The notes beneath the pieces are model-generated. The model was not told the DNA's origin, made no database searches, and was given only the letters and a program-made list of their open reading frames with translations. DNA of 64,000 nt, from assembly GCF_024679095.1 (NCBI RefSeq), contig NC_066512.1:10780409-10844408 (forward strand), given 5' to 3'. Positions 44,183 to 54,779 of the stretch are shown here, in pieces. Source of the DNA: Eriocheir sinensis. Its lineage: Eukaryota; Arthropoda; Malacostraca; Decapoda; Varunidae. Position numbers and translations under genes: made by a program. Within the stretch, counting starts at the first letter, position 1. Each line of letters opens with the position of its first letter.

Positions 44183-44732
44183 AACAAACAAACACACGAT
44201 CACACAATCACTCATCCCTCGTAGCCCATAAATTGCACTTGCGATAAAATGTCTTTCTTTTTTTTTTTTTTTGTGTGTGTGTGTGTCGGCGTTTGTAACA
44301 ATAACTTAATGGACGACAAAAAAATATCTCAAATATGTTTTTACGTACACGTGTAAAACATAACAAAAATCACACGTTCAAAGCCTACCATTACAATCAT
44401 GTTTATACCGTGAACTACCCTATATGCATATCACAGGTTCACAAATATAACTGGAAATTGAAAACTTATTTTGGCTGATGAGTTATTTTTTTTCATAAGT
44501 TGTGTATCACTACAAATGATGATTTGCAATAGTGAAAAAAAATAGCAAATTAATCTTCATTAGTAAGGAAGAACATTATCTACGTATAATGAGTCTATTA
44601 AGTGAATTCAAAATGCGTCAGGAAGACAGTAAAGAATTTATATGATAAAATTTTAAAAGATATCGGTAAGGTCATTAAATTAACATTATAGGCCAATAGA
44701 TAAAAAGTGCATTGATAGTGATAAATCGATGT

Positions 44733-44736
<4 letters not shown>
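44180..44736. other. AT-rich spacer, no gene
   Basis: Nothing recognised. Confidence 0.5.

Positions 44737-44776
<40 letters not shown>
44737..44776 (+). repeat. (AC)n directly 5' of a SINE1
   Basis: About 20 AC units. Confidence 0.95.
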
Positions 44777-44779
<3 letters not shown>

Positions 44780-44784
44780 GGACA

Positions 44785-45000
44785 AGGGAGGCAGTGAAAG
44801 AGTGGTCAGAGCGCGGAAGTGGTGATTCCGAGGACCTGGGTTCTAGTCCCACCTCAAGACGCTGAAAATTTTCAACCATCGCCTAGTGGGGGATGATTAC
44901 CCACATGCTGTCCAGATCTTAAAGCATGCAAGCCTAACCTCGGCGAGAGGAGCACCGGGGGGGGGGCTGTATGGGCCAGGCAAAGATCTATGTGAGGGAT
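44785..45000 (+). mobile_element. SINE1 copy
   Basis: Head GGGAGGCAGTGAAAGAGTGG with B box GGGTTCTAGTCCCACC, then GCTGAAAATTTTCAACCAT and the family core CCCACATGCTGTCCAGA. The A box is degraded relative to the 58.8-kb copy. 5' flanked by (AC)n. The 3' limit is uncertain. Confidence 0.8.
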
Positions 45001-45073
45001 AGGGCGGAGAAAGGGCGTAAGGGCTAAAGCAAAGCATTTTTTTTTCTAGTTTTCACTGGGAAATCGGGATACA

Positions 45074-45175
45074 CATCCCAGGAAGTACAAGAAGGAAGGA
45101 AGGGAAAAACGACTTTGTATTCGGTGTACCGAGGGTTGCTTTTCCCTTCCAACTTCTTTCGTTTTTCCTGGGATG
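45074..45175. repeat. Imperfect inverted repeat (hairpin)
   Basis: CATCCCAGGAA begins the left arm and, inverted, ends the right arm. Both arms continue through AAGAAG and GGAAGGGAAAA with small gaps, giving arms of about 37 nt around a short loop. Possible MITE core or hairpin transcript; nothing decides. Confidence 0.55.
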
Positions 45176-46030
45176 AAAACTATGAAAAAATGGCTTTGTC
45201 CCTTTCGTCCCTTCTCCTCCTGACGCGTAGTATGACGACAGCCACAATTTGTAAAATTCAGGGCTGTGGCCGTCAACCTGGCCCCCTGGAGGCTTCCGGC
45301 GCTAAGGGCAGCACTCAAAAAAAAAAAAGACATACACGAAGACGGAGGAAAGAAAAACAGATTGACCGCTGAGCCCCCAACCTCACGGGATATTTGATGA
45401 AACTTGAAACTCGTTATAGAATACCATTTGTTTCTGTCACCGACTTTTCTCCGTCTATCCCCGCCGCCTCCAGAACCTCTACCTCCTTCCCCATTCCTCT
45501 CCCTCTTCATATTTCTATTATTATACTTCTATAGATACTGTAGAGGTGTAAAGGAGTGTGGGGAAGGGAGGAAGAAAATGAATGGAGGAATGAAGAAAAG
45601 GAAAACATAAAAGAGGAGGAGGAGGAGGAGGAAGAGGAGGAGGAGGAGGAGGAAGAGGTGAGAAAGTACATGAAGAATAATACCTGGGGATGAAAGGAAG
45701 AGGAGGAGGAAGAGAAAGAGGAGGAGGGGAGAGAGCAGGAGTAGGTGGAGGGTTTAAATTCTCCTCCTCCTCCTCCTCCTCCTCCTCCTCCTCCTCCTCC
45801 TCCTCCTCCTTCTCCTCCTCTTCCTCTTCCTCCTCCGCCTCCTCGCATTTGTCTTCCTTTTCCTTCTACCTCCATTTATTTTCTTCCTTTCATCCCAACC
45901 TCTTTTCCACTTTTCATCTCCAGCTCTTTCCATCTCCGTTTTCCCTCTTTCCGTTTTCATTCCTTTCACTTTTCTACTTTTGTTTTCTGTCATACTTTTT
46001 GATATGTAGCGTTACTCAACCTGCCTTAAT
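45176..46030. other. Spacer with GGA and TCC arrays
   Basis: GGA array at 45614-45660 and TCC array at 45760-45845, of opposite polarity and about 100 bp apart. No gene seen. Confidence 0.7.
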
Positions 46031-46228
46031 GTTTTTTTTTTTTTTAGCAAAGGAAGCAGCTCAAGGGAAACAAAAAGAAAGTGTAAAAAAAAAGCCCACT
46101 AATCGCAGCTCCTATTAAAGAGAAAAGTAAAGAGTGGCCAAAAGGGAGGTCAATTTTGGGTGGAAACGTGTCTTGATACTCTCCACTTGAAAGAGGTCAA
46201 GTTATAGGCAGGAGGAAATACAGACTCA
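46031..46228 (-). mobile_element. LINE D 3' end fragment
   Basis: Starts with poly-T, then the antisense of the LINE D 3' end: GCAAAGGAAGCAGCTCAAGG, AAAAAAGCCCACTAATCGC, GGAAACGTGTCTTGATA and GTTATAGGCAGGAGGAAATA. About 200 bp, severely 5' truncated. Confidence 0.85.
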
Positions 46229-46239
46229 ACTATGTGACC

Positions 46240-46600
46240 TGCTTCACCCTAACCCAGCCTTCTTCACACTAACCCATTCTGCCTCACCCTAACCCAGCCT
46301 GCCTCCACTCTTACCCAACCTGCCTCACCCTTACCCAGCCTGCCTCACCCTTACCCAGCCGGCCTCACTTTTACCCAGCCTGCCTCACCCTTACCCAGCC
46401 TGCCTCACCCTACATAACCCAGCCTGCCTCACCCTTAACCAGCCTGCCTCACCCTCACTCAGCCTGTCTCACCCTACAATACCCAGCTTACCCCAACCTT
46501 CCCCAGCCTGCTTCACACAAACCCAGCCTTCACACTTACTAATCTGCCTCACCCTTACCCAGTCTGCCTCACTCTTACCCAGACTGCCTCATATTTGCAT
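46240..46600 (+). repeat. 20-bp minisatellite, about 17 copies
   Basis: Unit close to GCCTCACCCTTACCCAGCCT, with TAACCC, CAACCT and single-base variants. The period drifts between 18 and 22 bp. Confidence 0.92.
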
Positions 46601-46650
46601 TGTGTTAGTATACTTAGCTATTTACACAACCTGCAGTCTTTCTTTCTTCT

Positions 46651-46764
46651 TGTGGCGGCCTTCGCTACAAACCCAATCACGAGGCACGGGAAGGGAGTCT
46701 AAGCGCTAGATCCAAGAGGGCCGACAGCGAATACTCACGAGGCGCGGAGTGGCAGCCACGCTGG
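46651..46764 (+). repeat. Inverted copy of the LTR terminal 114 bp
   Basis: This 114-bp stretch is the reverse complement of 46930-47043, the end of the adjacent LTR, without gaps and with about 5 mismatches. The two arms are separated by 165 bp, so 46651-47043 is a large foldback. It begins TGTGGCGG, the complement of the LTR terminus CCGCCACA. It keeps a CCCGTCCCG-like segment (as CCCTTCCCG) that the other LTR has lost, so it is closer to this LTR than the two LTRs are to each other. Confidence 0.9.
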
Positions 46765-46774
46765 TGACCAGCAA

Positions 46775-47043
46775 TGTAGCGGGTGTTACTTCAGGCAGTA
46801 TAATCTCTTAGTTCAGGGAAGGAAGAATGAAATACTGGGATAGTCTGACAGCAACTGATTTATTAGCGAGAGACACAGCTATTTATAGGGCGCTACAGGA
46901 TCAAGCACAGTTCCACAGCCAATCAGCTACCAGCGTGGCTGCCACTCCGCGCCTCGTGAGTATTCGCTTTCGGCCGTCTTGGATCTAGCGCTTAGACTCC
47001 CGTCCCGCGCCTCGTGATTGGGTTTGTGGCGAAGGCCGCCACA
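46775..47043 (-). repeat. 3' LTR of the Gypsy element
   Basis: 269 bp, TG...CA bounded with short inverted termini (TGTAGCGG and CCGCCACA). On the minus strand it has a TATA box CTATAAATAG (46879-46888) and an AATAAA polyadenylation signal (46859-46864) about 15 bp later. It pairs with the 255-bp LTR at 50511-50765, which differs by substitutions and one 14-bp deletion. Confidence 0.93.
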
Positions 47044-47044
47044 A

Positions 47045-47056
47045 TACTCCCCCCTC
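47045..47056 (-). promoter_or_regulatory. Polypurine tract
   Basis: On the minus strand TGAGGGGGGAGTAT lies directly before the 3' LTR, the usual plus-strand priming site. Confidence 0.75.
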
Positions 47057-47084
47057 AGCCCTGGAGAGTCGTACAGGAGAAGGG

Positions 47085-47477
47085 TCATCGTCTCGAAGGT
47101 ATGCAGGCTTGAGTCGGTCGATGGAGACCCACTCGTCGCTGCTCTTTATACATAGTAGGAAAGCTTTCTTCTTTTGTTGGATGACTTCGTAGGGGCCAGA
47201 GCAGGGGGGGGGGGGGGTCATGTGTGTGGGCATCGGTGCGAAGAAAGACATGCTTTGATGAATGTAGATCTCGGGGGACGTATCGGTGATCTGGCGTCTT
47301 GTATGTTTGCTTGCACGGGGCGAATTTTCCGACGATGCTCCTGAGGCGGTTGATATCGTTGCTCGTAAGGGCGTCAGGGAAGAATTCTCCGGGTACAACG
47401 AGTGGGTCGCCGAAGACCATCTCGGCCGGGGAGAGGTCGAGGCCCTCCTTTGGGATAGTACGAAGGCCGAGGAGGAC
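47085..47477 (-). pseudogene. Integrase C-terminal region, broken
   Basis: After the stop at 47478 the frame LLGLRTIPKEGLDLSPAEMV continues, followed in the same direction by FGDPLVVPGEFFPDALTSND, the usual end of Gypsy integrases. The region reaches about 47085. It is separated from the main frame by a stop and a frameshift. Confidence 0.8.
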
Positions 47478-48891
47478 TCAGGGTAGCTGTAAGAACCATG
47501 TTGAGTTGTTGGATCGTGACATCAGGGCCGCCTTGAGGATCCTGTGAAATCGTTCAAATCGCTCCACCATGCCTTTAGCTTCCGGATTGTAGGCTGTACT
47601 GTGGTGGACTGCTGTGCCCAACAGCTGTCCCAAGGACGTCCATAACTGCGACATGAAGGTGGTGCCGCGGTCGGACGTGATGTGCTCTGAAATGCCGAAT
47701 CTGGAGATCCATTCGGAGAGCAGGGCTGCGGTGCAGGAGGCTGAAGTGGCTTCGGGCATTGGGACGGCTTCAGGCAATCTGGTAGAGCGGTCTACGATGG
47801 TGAAAAGATAACGGTGTCCTGCTGACGGAGGAAGGGAACCCACTACGTCCACGTAGATGTGGGCGAAACGTCTCTGAGGTTGGTGAAAGGATCCGGGGCC
47901 CGTCTCGAGATGTCGGTGGACTTTGGATTTCTGGCAGGAAGAGCAGGACCGAGTCCAGTTCCCCGCGTCGCGGGAGATGCCGTGCCACACGAACTTTTGT
48001 GTAAGCAGTCGTGTTGTTGCTCGTCGTGAAGGATGTGACAGGTCGTGGACGAGGTCGAAAACGTGACGGCGAAGAGATGCAGGTATCCATGGGCGTGGTC
48101 GCCCGGTGCTGACGTCGCAGAGGATGGTGATGCCGGAATCGCTCAGGGGAACGTCCTTCCACTGTAGGGCTGTGAGCGATGTTCTCGCTGCTGTCGTCTC
48201 GGGGTCCCGTTGCTGCTCCTTGGCAAGGAGATTGTAGTCGAATCCCAGTTGAACTGCGTCTATCTCGACTCTGGAGAGGGCGTCGGCTACGGGGTTCTTC
48301 CTGCCTGGCAGGTGTTTGAAGGTGCAGTTAAACTCGGAGATGGCTGAGAGGTGTCGGCGCTGTCGTGGGGACCACGCGTCCGTCTGTCTAGTAAAGGCGT
48401 GAACCAAGGGCATGTGGTCGGTCTGGATGGTGAAGGTTGCACCCTCCAGGAAGTGGCAGAAATAGCGGACGGCTTGGTGGACGGCGAGAAGATCTCTGTC
48501 GAAGGCGGAGTAGTTCCTTTCAGCCTTAAGGAGTTTGCGGCTGAAGAAACTCAAAAGGCGTGGCTGTCCGTGGGTGATTTGTTCCAAAACAGCTCCAATG
48601 GCGATGTTGCTGGCGTCCTTGGTGACGAAGAGAGGCTTCCCGGGAACTGGAAAAGCAAGGAGGGCTGCTGCGGCGAGGGCGTCTTTCGCTTTCTGGAAAG
48701 CATCTGCTTGAGAGGGGCCCCACGTCAGGTCCTTGGGTTTGCCTGCTAGTACTGCGTATAGTGGTGCCATGGTGAAAGCGATCCTGGGCAGGAAGCGGTG
48801 GTAATATTTGACCATTCCCACGAATTCTTGAAGGGCCTTGACTGTTGTGGGCGTGGGGAATCCTTGCCTGGTAGGGGTGAAACGCTTGCAC
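47478..48891 (-). pseudogene. RNase H and integrase of the Gypsy element
   Basis: About 450 codons remain open. The N-terminal part is the RT connection (VKYYHRFLP, APLYAVLAGK). RNase H follows with TKDASNIAIGAVLEQ, FFSRKLLKAERNYS and QTDHMPLVHAF. Integrase follows with an HHCC zinc-binding motif (HDLSHPSRRAT, then CSSCQKSK), the catalytic core first Asp in VDVVGSLP, the second in TSDRGTTF and the Glu in GMVERF. It ends at a premature stop after STWFLQLP. All three core acidic residues are present. The upstream end is the RT deletion junction at about 48895. Confidence 0.93.
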
Positions 48892-49405
48892 GGAGGGAGC
48901 CGTCCTTCTTCGTCACGATGTAAAGTGGTGACGCCCAGGGGCTTGGCGTTTTTTGGCAGATGCCCAGACGCTAGAGCTCTGTGAAGGTATGTTTTGCTGC
49001 GGCAAGCTTGTCATAGGCCAGAGGACGAAGTTTGGAGAACACCGGGGGGCCTGATGTCTTTATATGGTGGTAGATTCCATGTTTTGCCGGATGTTTTGGC
49101 TGTTTTCGTAGTTCTGTCTTGAAAACATCGGGGTAGGTGTTGCGGAGGTGAGCGAAGCCGTCTGTCACCTCGACTACCTGTAGGGCGAACTCAGTGGGCG
49201 CTGCGGCGATGTGGGTGGTGGTGAGAGCGGCTGCGTCCACCAGCCGATATCTGGCGACGTCCACGAGGAGCTGATAGTGGGCTGGAGTATCTGTCCCAAG
49301 TAGGGGAAGGGTGACGTCTGCCACTATGAAACTCCATCCGAATGTGCGTCCGCCGATGCTGATATCGAGGTGCTGACGGCCGTACGTTGGTATACAAAGT
49401 AACAC
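48892..49405 (-). pseudogene. Protease end and N-terminal reverse transcriptase, core deleted
   Basis: From the minus strand: GGRTFGWSFIVADVTLPLLG (end of protease), then HHIKTSGPPVFSKLRPL, AAAKHTFTEL, a stop, and PWASPLYIVTKKDGSLR. Immediately afterwards sequence jumps to FPTPTTVKALQEF, which normally lies more than 100 residues later. The palm, including the YxDD box, is therefore absent, and the frame changes at the junction. This explains why the element is only about 4 kb long. Confidence 0.85.
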
Positions 49406-49439
49406 AAATGAAGAACAAACAACAGCAGACCTGCTGGTC

Positions 49440-49764
49440 CTTACGAGGTTGTTTGTATAGGTGTGCTATTGGCCGCGGCGAGTTGAACGTTGGATGCTGG
49501 TCGATGGAGCTTCTTCCATCGTGTAGCAGGCAGGAGGGAACGGGCAGCGCCAGTGTCGACCAAGAAACGCACTTCCGTTGCAGGACTGGAGAGGAAGAAG
49601 GCGTTAACATCGGCGGGGGCCGCCGCAATGCACGGCGGCCGCCCTACTCGTTTTTTGGCCACGAGTATCCTGGTTGGCAGGTTCTTGCCATGGGGCCGAA
49701 TTTGGCGTGGTAGTAGCAGAGCTGCTCCGTGAACTTCTTTTTGGTCCGTTGCTGGTTTGATCAC
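49440..49764 (-). pseudogene. Gag CHCC knuckle and protease active site
   Basis: One frame reads LCYYHAKFGPMARTCQPGY, matching the Cx2Hx9Cx3C knuckle of CsRn1-type gags except that the last Cys is Tyr. A stop and frameshift follow at about 49650. The next frame carries EVRFLVDTGAARSLLPA, the aspartic protease active site (DTG). Confidence 0.85.
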
Positions 49765-50490
49765 GGCCGCGGGGCGTGGTACTGTTGCGCCGGTGCTTGT
49801 CGGGATCGCTGTGGTAGGCGGTGTGCTGCTGCGATGTCAACCTCGTCATCCCGGAATGATGATGGGGTGTCGGAAAGCACGGCGTTGATACGTCGGGTTG
49901 AACCCCTAAGTGCGTCGACTAGGCGGTCTGTTTGTTGATGCAGGTCATCCTCATCGATTTCCTCCGCGTTGGAAATAGCAGCGCGGATGGATTCGGTGAA
50001 CCGGAGAAGCCAGTGCCCGAAGCAGGTCTAGATGTCGAGACATCCCCTCGGTGGCTGGAGGGAGTCTTGCCAGTGCTCTCATCTCGAGGAGGGCGTCGGA
50101 AGGTTTCTAGTCGCCAAGGTGTTGTTGTGAGAGCTGGAGGAGCTGTGACACTCGTGCTGCTGGGGAGGGCGTAAAACGCTGAAGTAGGTAGTTTTTCAGG
50201 TCGTCGTATTCGATGGCGGCGTCGCCCTCGGCTTCCAACCACTCCGAGAAGCGTGGAAAAAGTTCGCCTGGAAGAGCTGCTAAAACGTGGTTGCCCGTGA
50301 GGTTGGGCTGCTCACTCTTTTGAGGCGGAATTGCACCTCTGCTCGCCGGAACCAAGTAAGGGCGTCGATCGTAGAGAAGGGCGGAAGCTTGACCTGTGCG
50401 GCTGCGACTGGGTGAGGGTCTGCGGGAGTGGTGGACGGAGAGTTGGTGGAGGGCGTGTCCATTGTGTCGAGAGGCAAGGGAGCAGCTTGC
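49765..50490 (-). pseudogene. Gag region
   Basis: The minus strand starts with a short leader and VKLPPFSTIDALTWFRRAEV (about 50395), the typical start of CsRn1-like gag. NHVLAALPGELFPRFSEWLE, YDDLKNYLLQRF and SQLLQLSQQHLGD follow in another frame, then SDALLEMRAL. Two or more frameshifts. It would form the capsid of the intracellular particle in an active element. Confidence 0.8.
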
Positions 50491-50491
50491 G

Positions 50492-50509
50492 TCACTCCGG
50501 GTGTCACCA
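50492..50509 (-). promoter_or_regulatory. Primer binding site, tRNA-Trp-like
   Basis: The minus strand reads TGGTGACACCCGGAGTGA, one base inside the 5' LTR. The first seven bases, TGGTGAC, and the general pattern fit the tRNA-Trp 3' end used by CsRn1-type elements. It is imperfect compared with the usual form. Confidence 0.65.
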
Positions 50510-50510
50510 A

Positions 50511-50765
50511 TGTAGCGGGTGCTACTTCAGGCAGTCTAATTTCTTAGTTCAGGGAAGGAAAAATGAAATTCTGCGATGGCTTGACAGGAACTGATTTATT
50601 AGCGAGAGACACAGCTATTTATAGGGCGCTACAGAATCAAGAACAGTTCCACATCCAATAAGCCACCAGCGTGGCTGCCACTCCGCGCCTCGTGAGTATT
50701 CGTTGTCGGCCATCTTGGGTCCAGCGCTTAGACTCGTGATTGGGTTTGTGGTGACGGCCGCTACA
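50511..50765 (-). repeat. 5' LTR of the Gypsy element
   Basis: 255 bp, TGTAGCGG...CCGCTACA. TATA box (CTATAAATAG) at 50615-50624 on the minus strand. It would be the promoter LTR. 14 bp shorter than the other LTR because of a deletion in the CCCGCGCCTCG segment near 50734. Confidence 0.93.
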
Positions 50766-50796
50766 TTTTGATTACCTACTAACAATAGCCCGTGGG

Positions 50797-51656
<860 letters not shown>

Positions 51657-51658
51657 AG

Positions 51659-51689
<31 letters not shown>

Positions 51690-52157
51690 GCAAAGGAGAC
51701 AGCTCAAGGGCACAAAAAAGTAAACATTAATAAAAAAAAAAGCCCGCTACTCGCTGCTCCTAAAAAGAATCCAAAGAGGTGGCCGAAAGATAAGTCAGTT
51801 TCGGGAGGAGAGGTGTCCTGATACCCTCCTCTTGAAAGAGCTCAAGTCGTAGGCAGGAGGAAATACAGATGAAGGAAGATTGTTCCAGAGTTTACCAGCG
51901 TGAGGGATGAAAGAGTGAAGATGCTGGTTAACTCTTGCATAAGGGGTTTGGACAGTATAGGGATGAGCATGAGTAGAAAGTCGAGTGCAGCAGAGAGAGA
52001 GGGGGAGGCATGCAGTTAGCAAGTTCAGAAGAGCAGTCAGCGTGGAAATATCGATAGAAGATAGAAGAGAGGCAACATTGCGGCGGAATTTAAGAGGTAG
52101 AAGACTATCAGTATGAGGAGGAGAGCTGATGAGACGAAGAGAGAAGAGCTGTGTGAG
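51657..52157 (-). mobile_element. LINE D copy, 5' truncated
   Basis: Poly-T of about 28 nt (the LINE poly-A tail on the minus strand), then the antisense of the LINE D 3' UTR and the last 130 or so codons. Minus-strand frames read HSFIPHAGKLWNNLPSSVF and FKRRVSGHLSSRN as in LINE D. It stops at GTGTGAGTGG, where a (GA)n array takes over. Confidence 0.92.

Positions 52158-52208
<51 letters not shown>
52158..52208 (+). repeat. (GA)n at the LINE D truncation point
   Basis: About 25 GA units replacing the rest of the LINE. Confidence 0.95.
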
Positions 52209-52210
<2 letters not shown>

Positions 52211-52298
52211 GGACCGGTAAGATATCTTGGCGTCACCCCATAAGAAAAAGGTTCCCATTAGCAACCCATTACGTGACTTGACTTTTTTTTTCCTTTCG

Positions 52299-52390
<92 letters not shown>
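52299..52390 (+). repeat. (TC)n-(TA)n compound microsatellite
   Basis: About 13 TC units then about 33 TA units. Confidence 0.97.
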
Positions 52391-52395
<5 letters not shown>

Positions 52396-52661
52396 CTTAT
52401 ATCTTCTATCATCTCTCTCCACATCCTACATAATTACAGCTATTTGATGTTTGGAAAAATCATTGTATTTGATATTAAAAGAAAGCATAAACAAGCAAAC
52501 TGGTGCCTCAGCGAAAAATAATTACTGAGCCTAAAAAAATGTTAGAATAAGTGGACTATAAAAAAGGGTAAAGAATATGGATCGTCCAATGCGTAAAATA
52601 TATAGTGCTTTTTAATGTACTACATGATTAGTATGAATGTTTGTAAGTATATATGTTTATT
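52391..52661. other. AT-rich spacer, no gene
   Basis: Nothing recognised. Confidence 0.5.
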
Positions 52662-53018
<357 letters not shown>

Positions 53019-53229
53019 CTGAACGGAGAACTGACATACAGCAAGAACGAGATAACTTAAAAGTCGTTGGAAAGTGTTCGGTGATACATATAACTGCGGG
53101 CCCCAGAATGAAGTAAATATAAGTATCACCGAAATCCCGGCAGTAACGAGAGATCAAATTAAGGAAGCACTTCAAAAATAATAAAAGACGGAACGTTCCC
53201 ATGGAAGATGGTATTATTTTAGATTTTAT

Positions 53230-53540
53230 ATTGGTCTGTGGATCAGTGGTCAGCGTGCCTAGCTACGAATCGACGGGCCCAAGCTCGAATCCCGGCAGGG
53301 TATTTGGCGTGTAGCTCACCGGGCTTTTCATCCTCCCTTCCTGACTGATCGATAAGTGGGCAACTGAGGAAACATGAGGAAGGTAAACTGTGGCACTCCT
53401 GGACTCCACACTGGTTCGTGTCCCGAGGTAATGGGTTCTTCGCATCACAGGCTACAAAGGGCTAATGCGACGGAGAAGAACACCGCAGCCACGCTCAGCT
53501 ATAATATATGCACCCAATTTTACCTTTACCTTTACCGGCA
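53230..53540 (+). mobile_element. SINE3: tRNA-derived with TTTACC tail
   Basis: A box in GGATCAGTGGTCAGCGTGCC and B box AAGCTCGAATCCCGGC, 36 bp apart as in a tRNA. The body runs to about 53510 and ends in three TTTACC units (53519-53535). The head differs from SINE1 and SINE2. Single copy in this window. Confidence 0.7.
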
Positions 53541-53563
53541 GCATTACTTTCGAAAAACACTTA

Positions 53564-54697
53564 CGGCCGTATTCTCAGTGAATCTCTTCCCCCTTCACGC
53601 GAGGAAACAAGGCTTCGTGGACCAAACGGTATTCTCAGTGAAGAGGAGTGTCTTTGATGCAGCGCGCGAAGCGGCGAGCGGGAAAAAAATGAACTAATTT
53701 CCTCTCTTGACGAAGAGGAGGTGAAGGCCCGCTCTTCGCTAATATCTTCGCACATTTAATGCTTTATTACAACATTTTTCCATGTTGCTGTATTATTAAT
53801 TGGGTATAAGAACAATTTAAGTTTTCTAGGCCTTATATAAAAAATAATACAATGCGAGAAACAATATTTTTCTGTTTATTCAAGACTTCACGGTTCCTAT
53901 GATAATTTAAGCCAACACTGGAACACACCTCTCAACCAGCACGCCCCGCCCTTTAGTCTCAACTATTCACAACAGTTATCTTTTTTGAGCGTTTGTAGGG
54001 CGGGCACTTCGAACCATAAGCATGCATTAAGATTGCTGGGATGAATTTTAAAGTGACGGACTAACAGGCTTTCTCCGGGCGCTTGTTTCACAAGTCTGTA
54101 TGAATATGTGGTGGTATTTGGTACTCCGTGCTGGGCTTACCACAGCCAATCTCCAAACTCGTGACGTCACCTGTGGGTGGAGCTTAGCAAAGCTCAGCAA
54201 TATAGATGATACCATTTTCCACCCACTGATAGGAGCTCTAAAGCTAGTTAAAATATATTTACAAGTGAGAAATAACGAAGGGAGAAAGAGATGTCTCATG
54301 GAACAGGAGCAAAATAAAGAAAATAAAAGCAGTTTATTCTAACGAGGTCTCCTAAGCTCCGCCCACAGGTAACGGGATGAGATGAAAGTGAAGCAAACAT
54401 AGCCACGGGTACCAACCAATTAAATGCATCAATGTAAAATTTCTGCTATATATAATGTATGTCACTGTATCAAGCACTGTTTACATAAATATTAGTCACA
54501 CTATATAATCCATTATATAAATGTACCTAAATTGCATTAAGGTTTCGGTTTTCAACGTTTGTTTGATTTGCAGTAGCACCAACACTACACGGAAAGATTG
54601 TTTCGAAGGTTAGGAACTGGGCATACCCTTCAACGGAAACACACTCTCTAAGAGACGCTTCGACGAAGAGGGAAGAGCTTCACTGAGCATATGGCCG
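53564..54697. mobile_element. Non-autonomous PIF/Harbinger-like DNA transposon
   Basis: 1134 bp with inverted ends of 33 bp matching at 29 positions: left CGGCCGTATTCTCAGTGAA..., right (inverted) CGGCCATATGCTCAGTGAA.... Directly outside both ends is TTA (53561-53563 and 54698-54700), the 3-bp target duplication typical of PIF/Harbinger. A second internal copy of GTATTCTCAGTGAAGAG lies at 53629. No transposase frame is visible, so it is non-autonomous. The superfamily rests on the duplication and is inference. Confidence 0.65.
54165..54374. mobile_element. Nested 210-bp inverted-repeat element
   Basis: The ends are CGTCACCTGTGGGTGGAGCT at left and, inverted, CGTTACCTGTGGGCGGAGCT at right: 23 bp with 2 mismatches. 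It lies wholly inside the larger TTA-flanked element, so it may be a later insertion. No clear target duplication. Confidence 0.5.
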
Positions 54698-54779
54698 TTA
54701 ATGTCTGTAAAAAGGAAATTTTCGAAAGAAGGGATCAATACAGTCAGCATTTTATTGCATAAAAAGACACCTAACATAT

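Larger units (their letters stand above)
46775..50765 (-). mobile_element. Ty3/Gypsy LTR retrotransposon, CsRn1-like, defective
   Basis: About 4.0 kb between two LTRs. On the minus strand the order is LTR, tRNA-Trp-like primer site, gag with a CHCC-type knuckle, protease, truncated reverse transcriptase, RNase H, integrase, polypurine tract, LTR. The order RT-RNase H-integrase defines Ty3/Gypsy. The primer site and the Cx2Hx9C knuckle point to the CsRn1 group. Several frameshifts and an internal RT deletion make it non-autonomous. The 4-5 bp outside the LTRs (GCAA and TTTTG) do not match, so no target duplication is visible. Confidence 0.92.
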
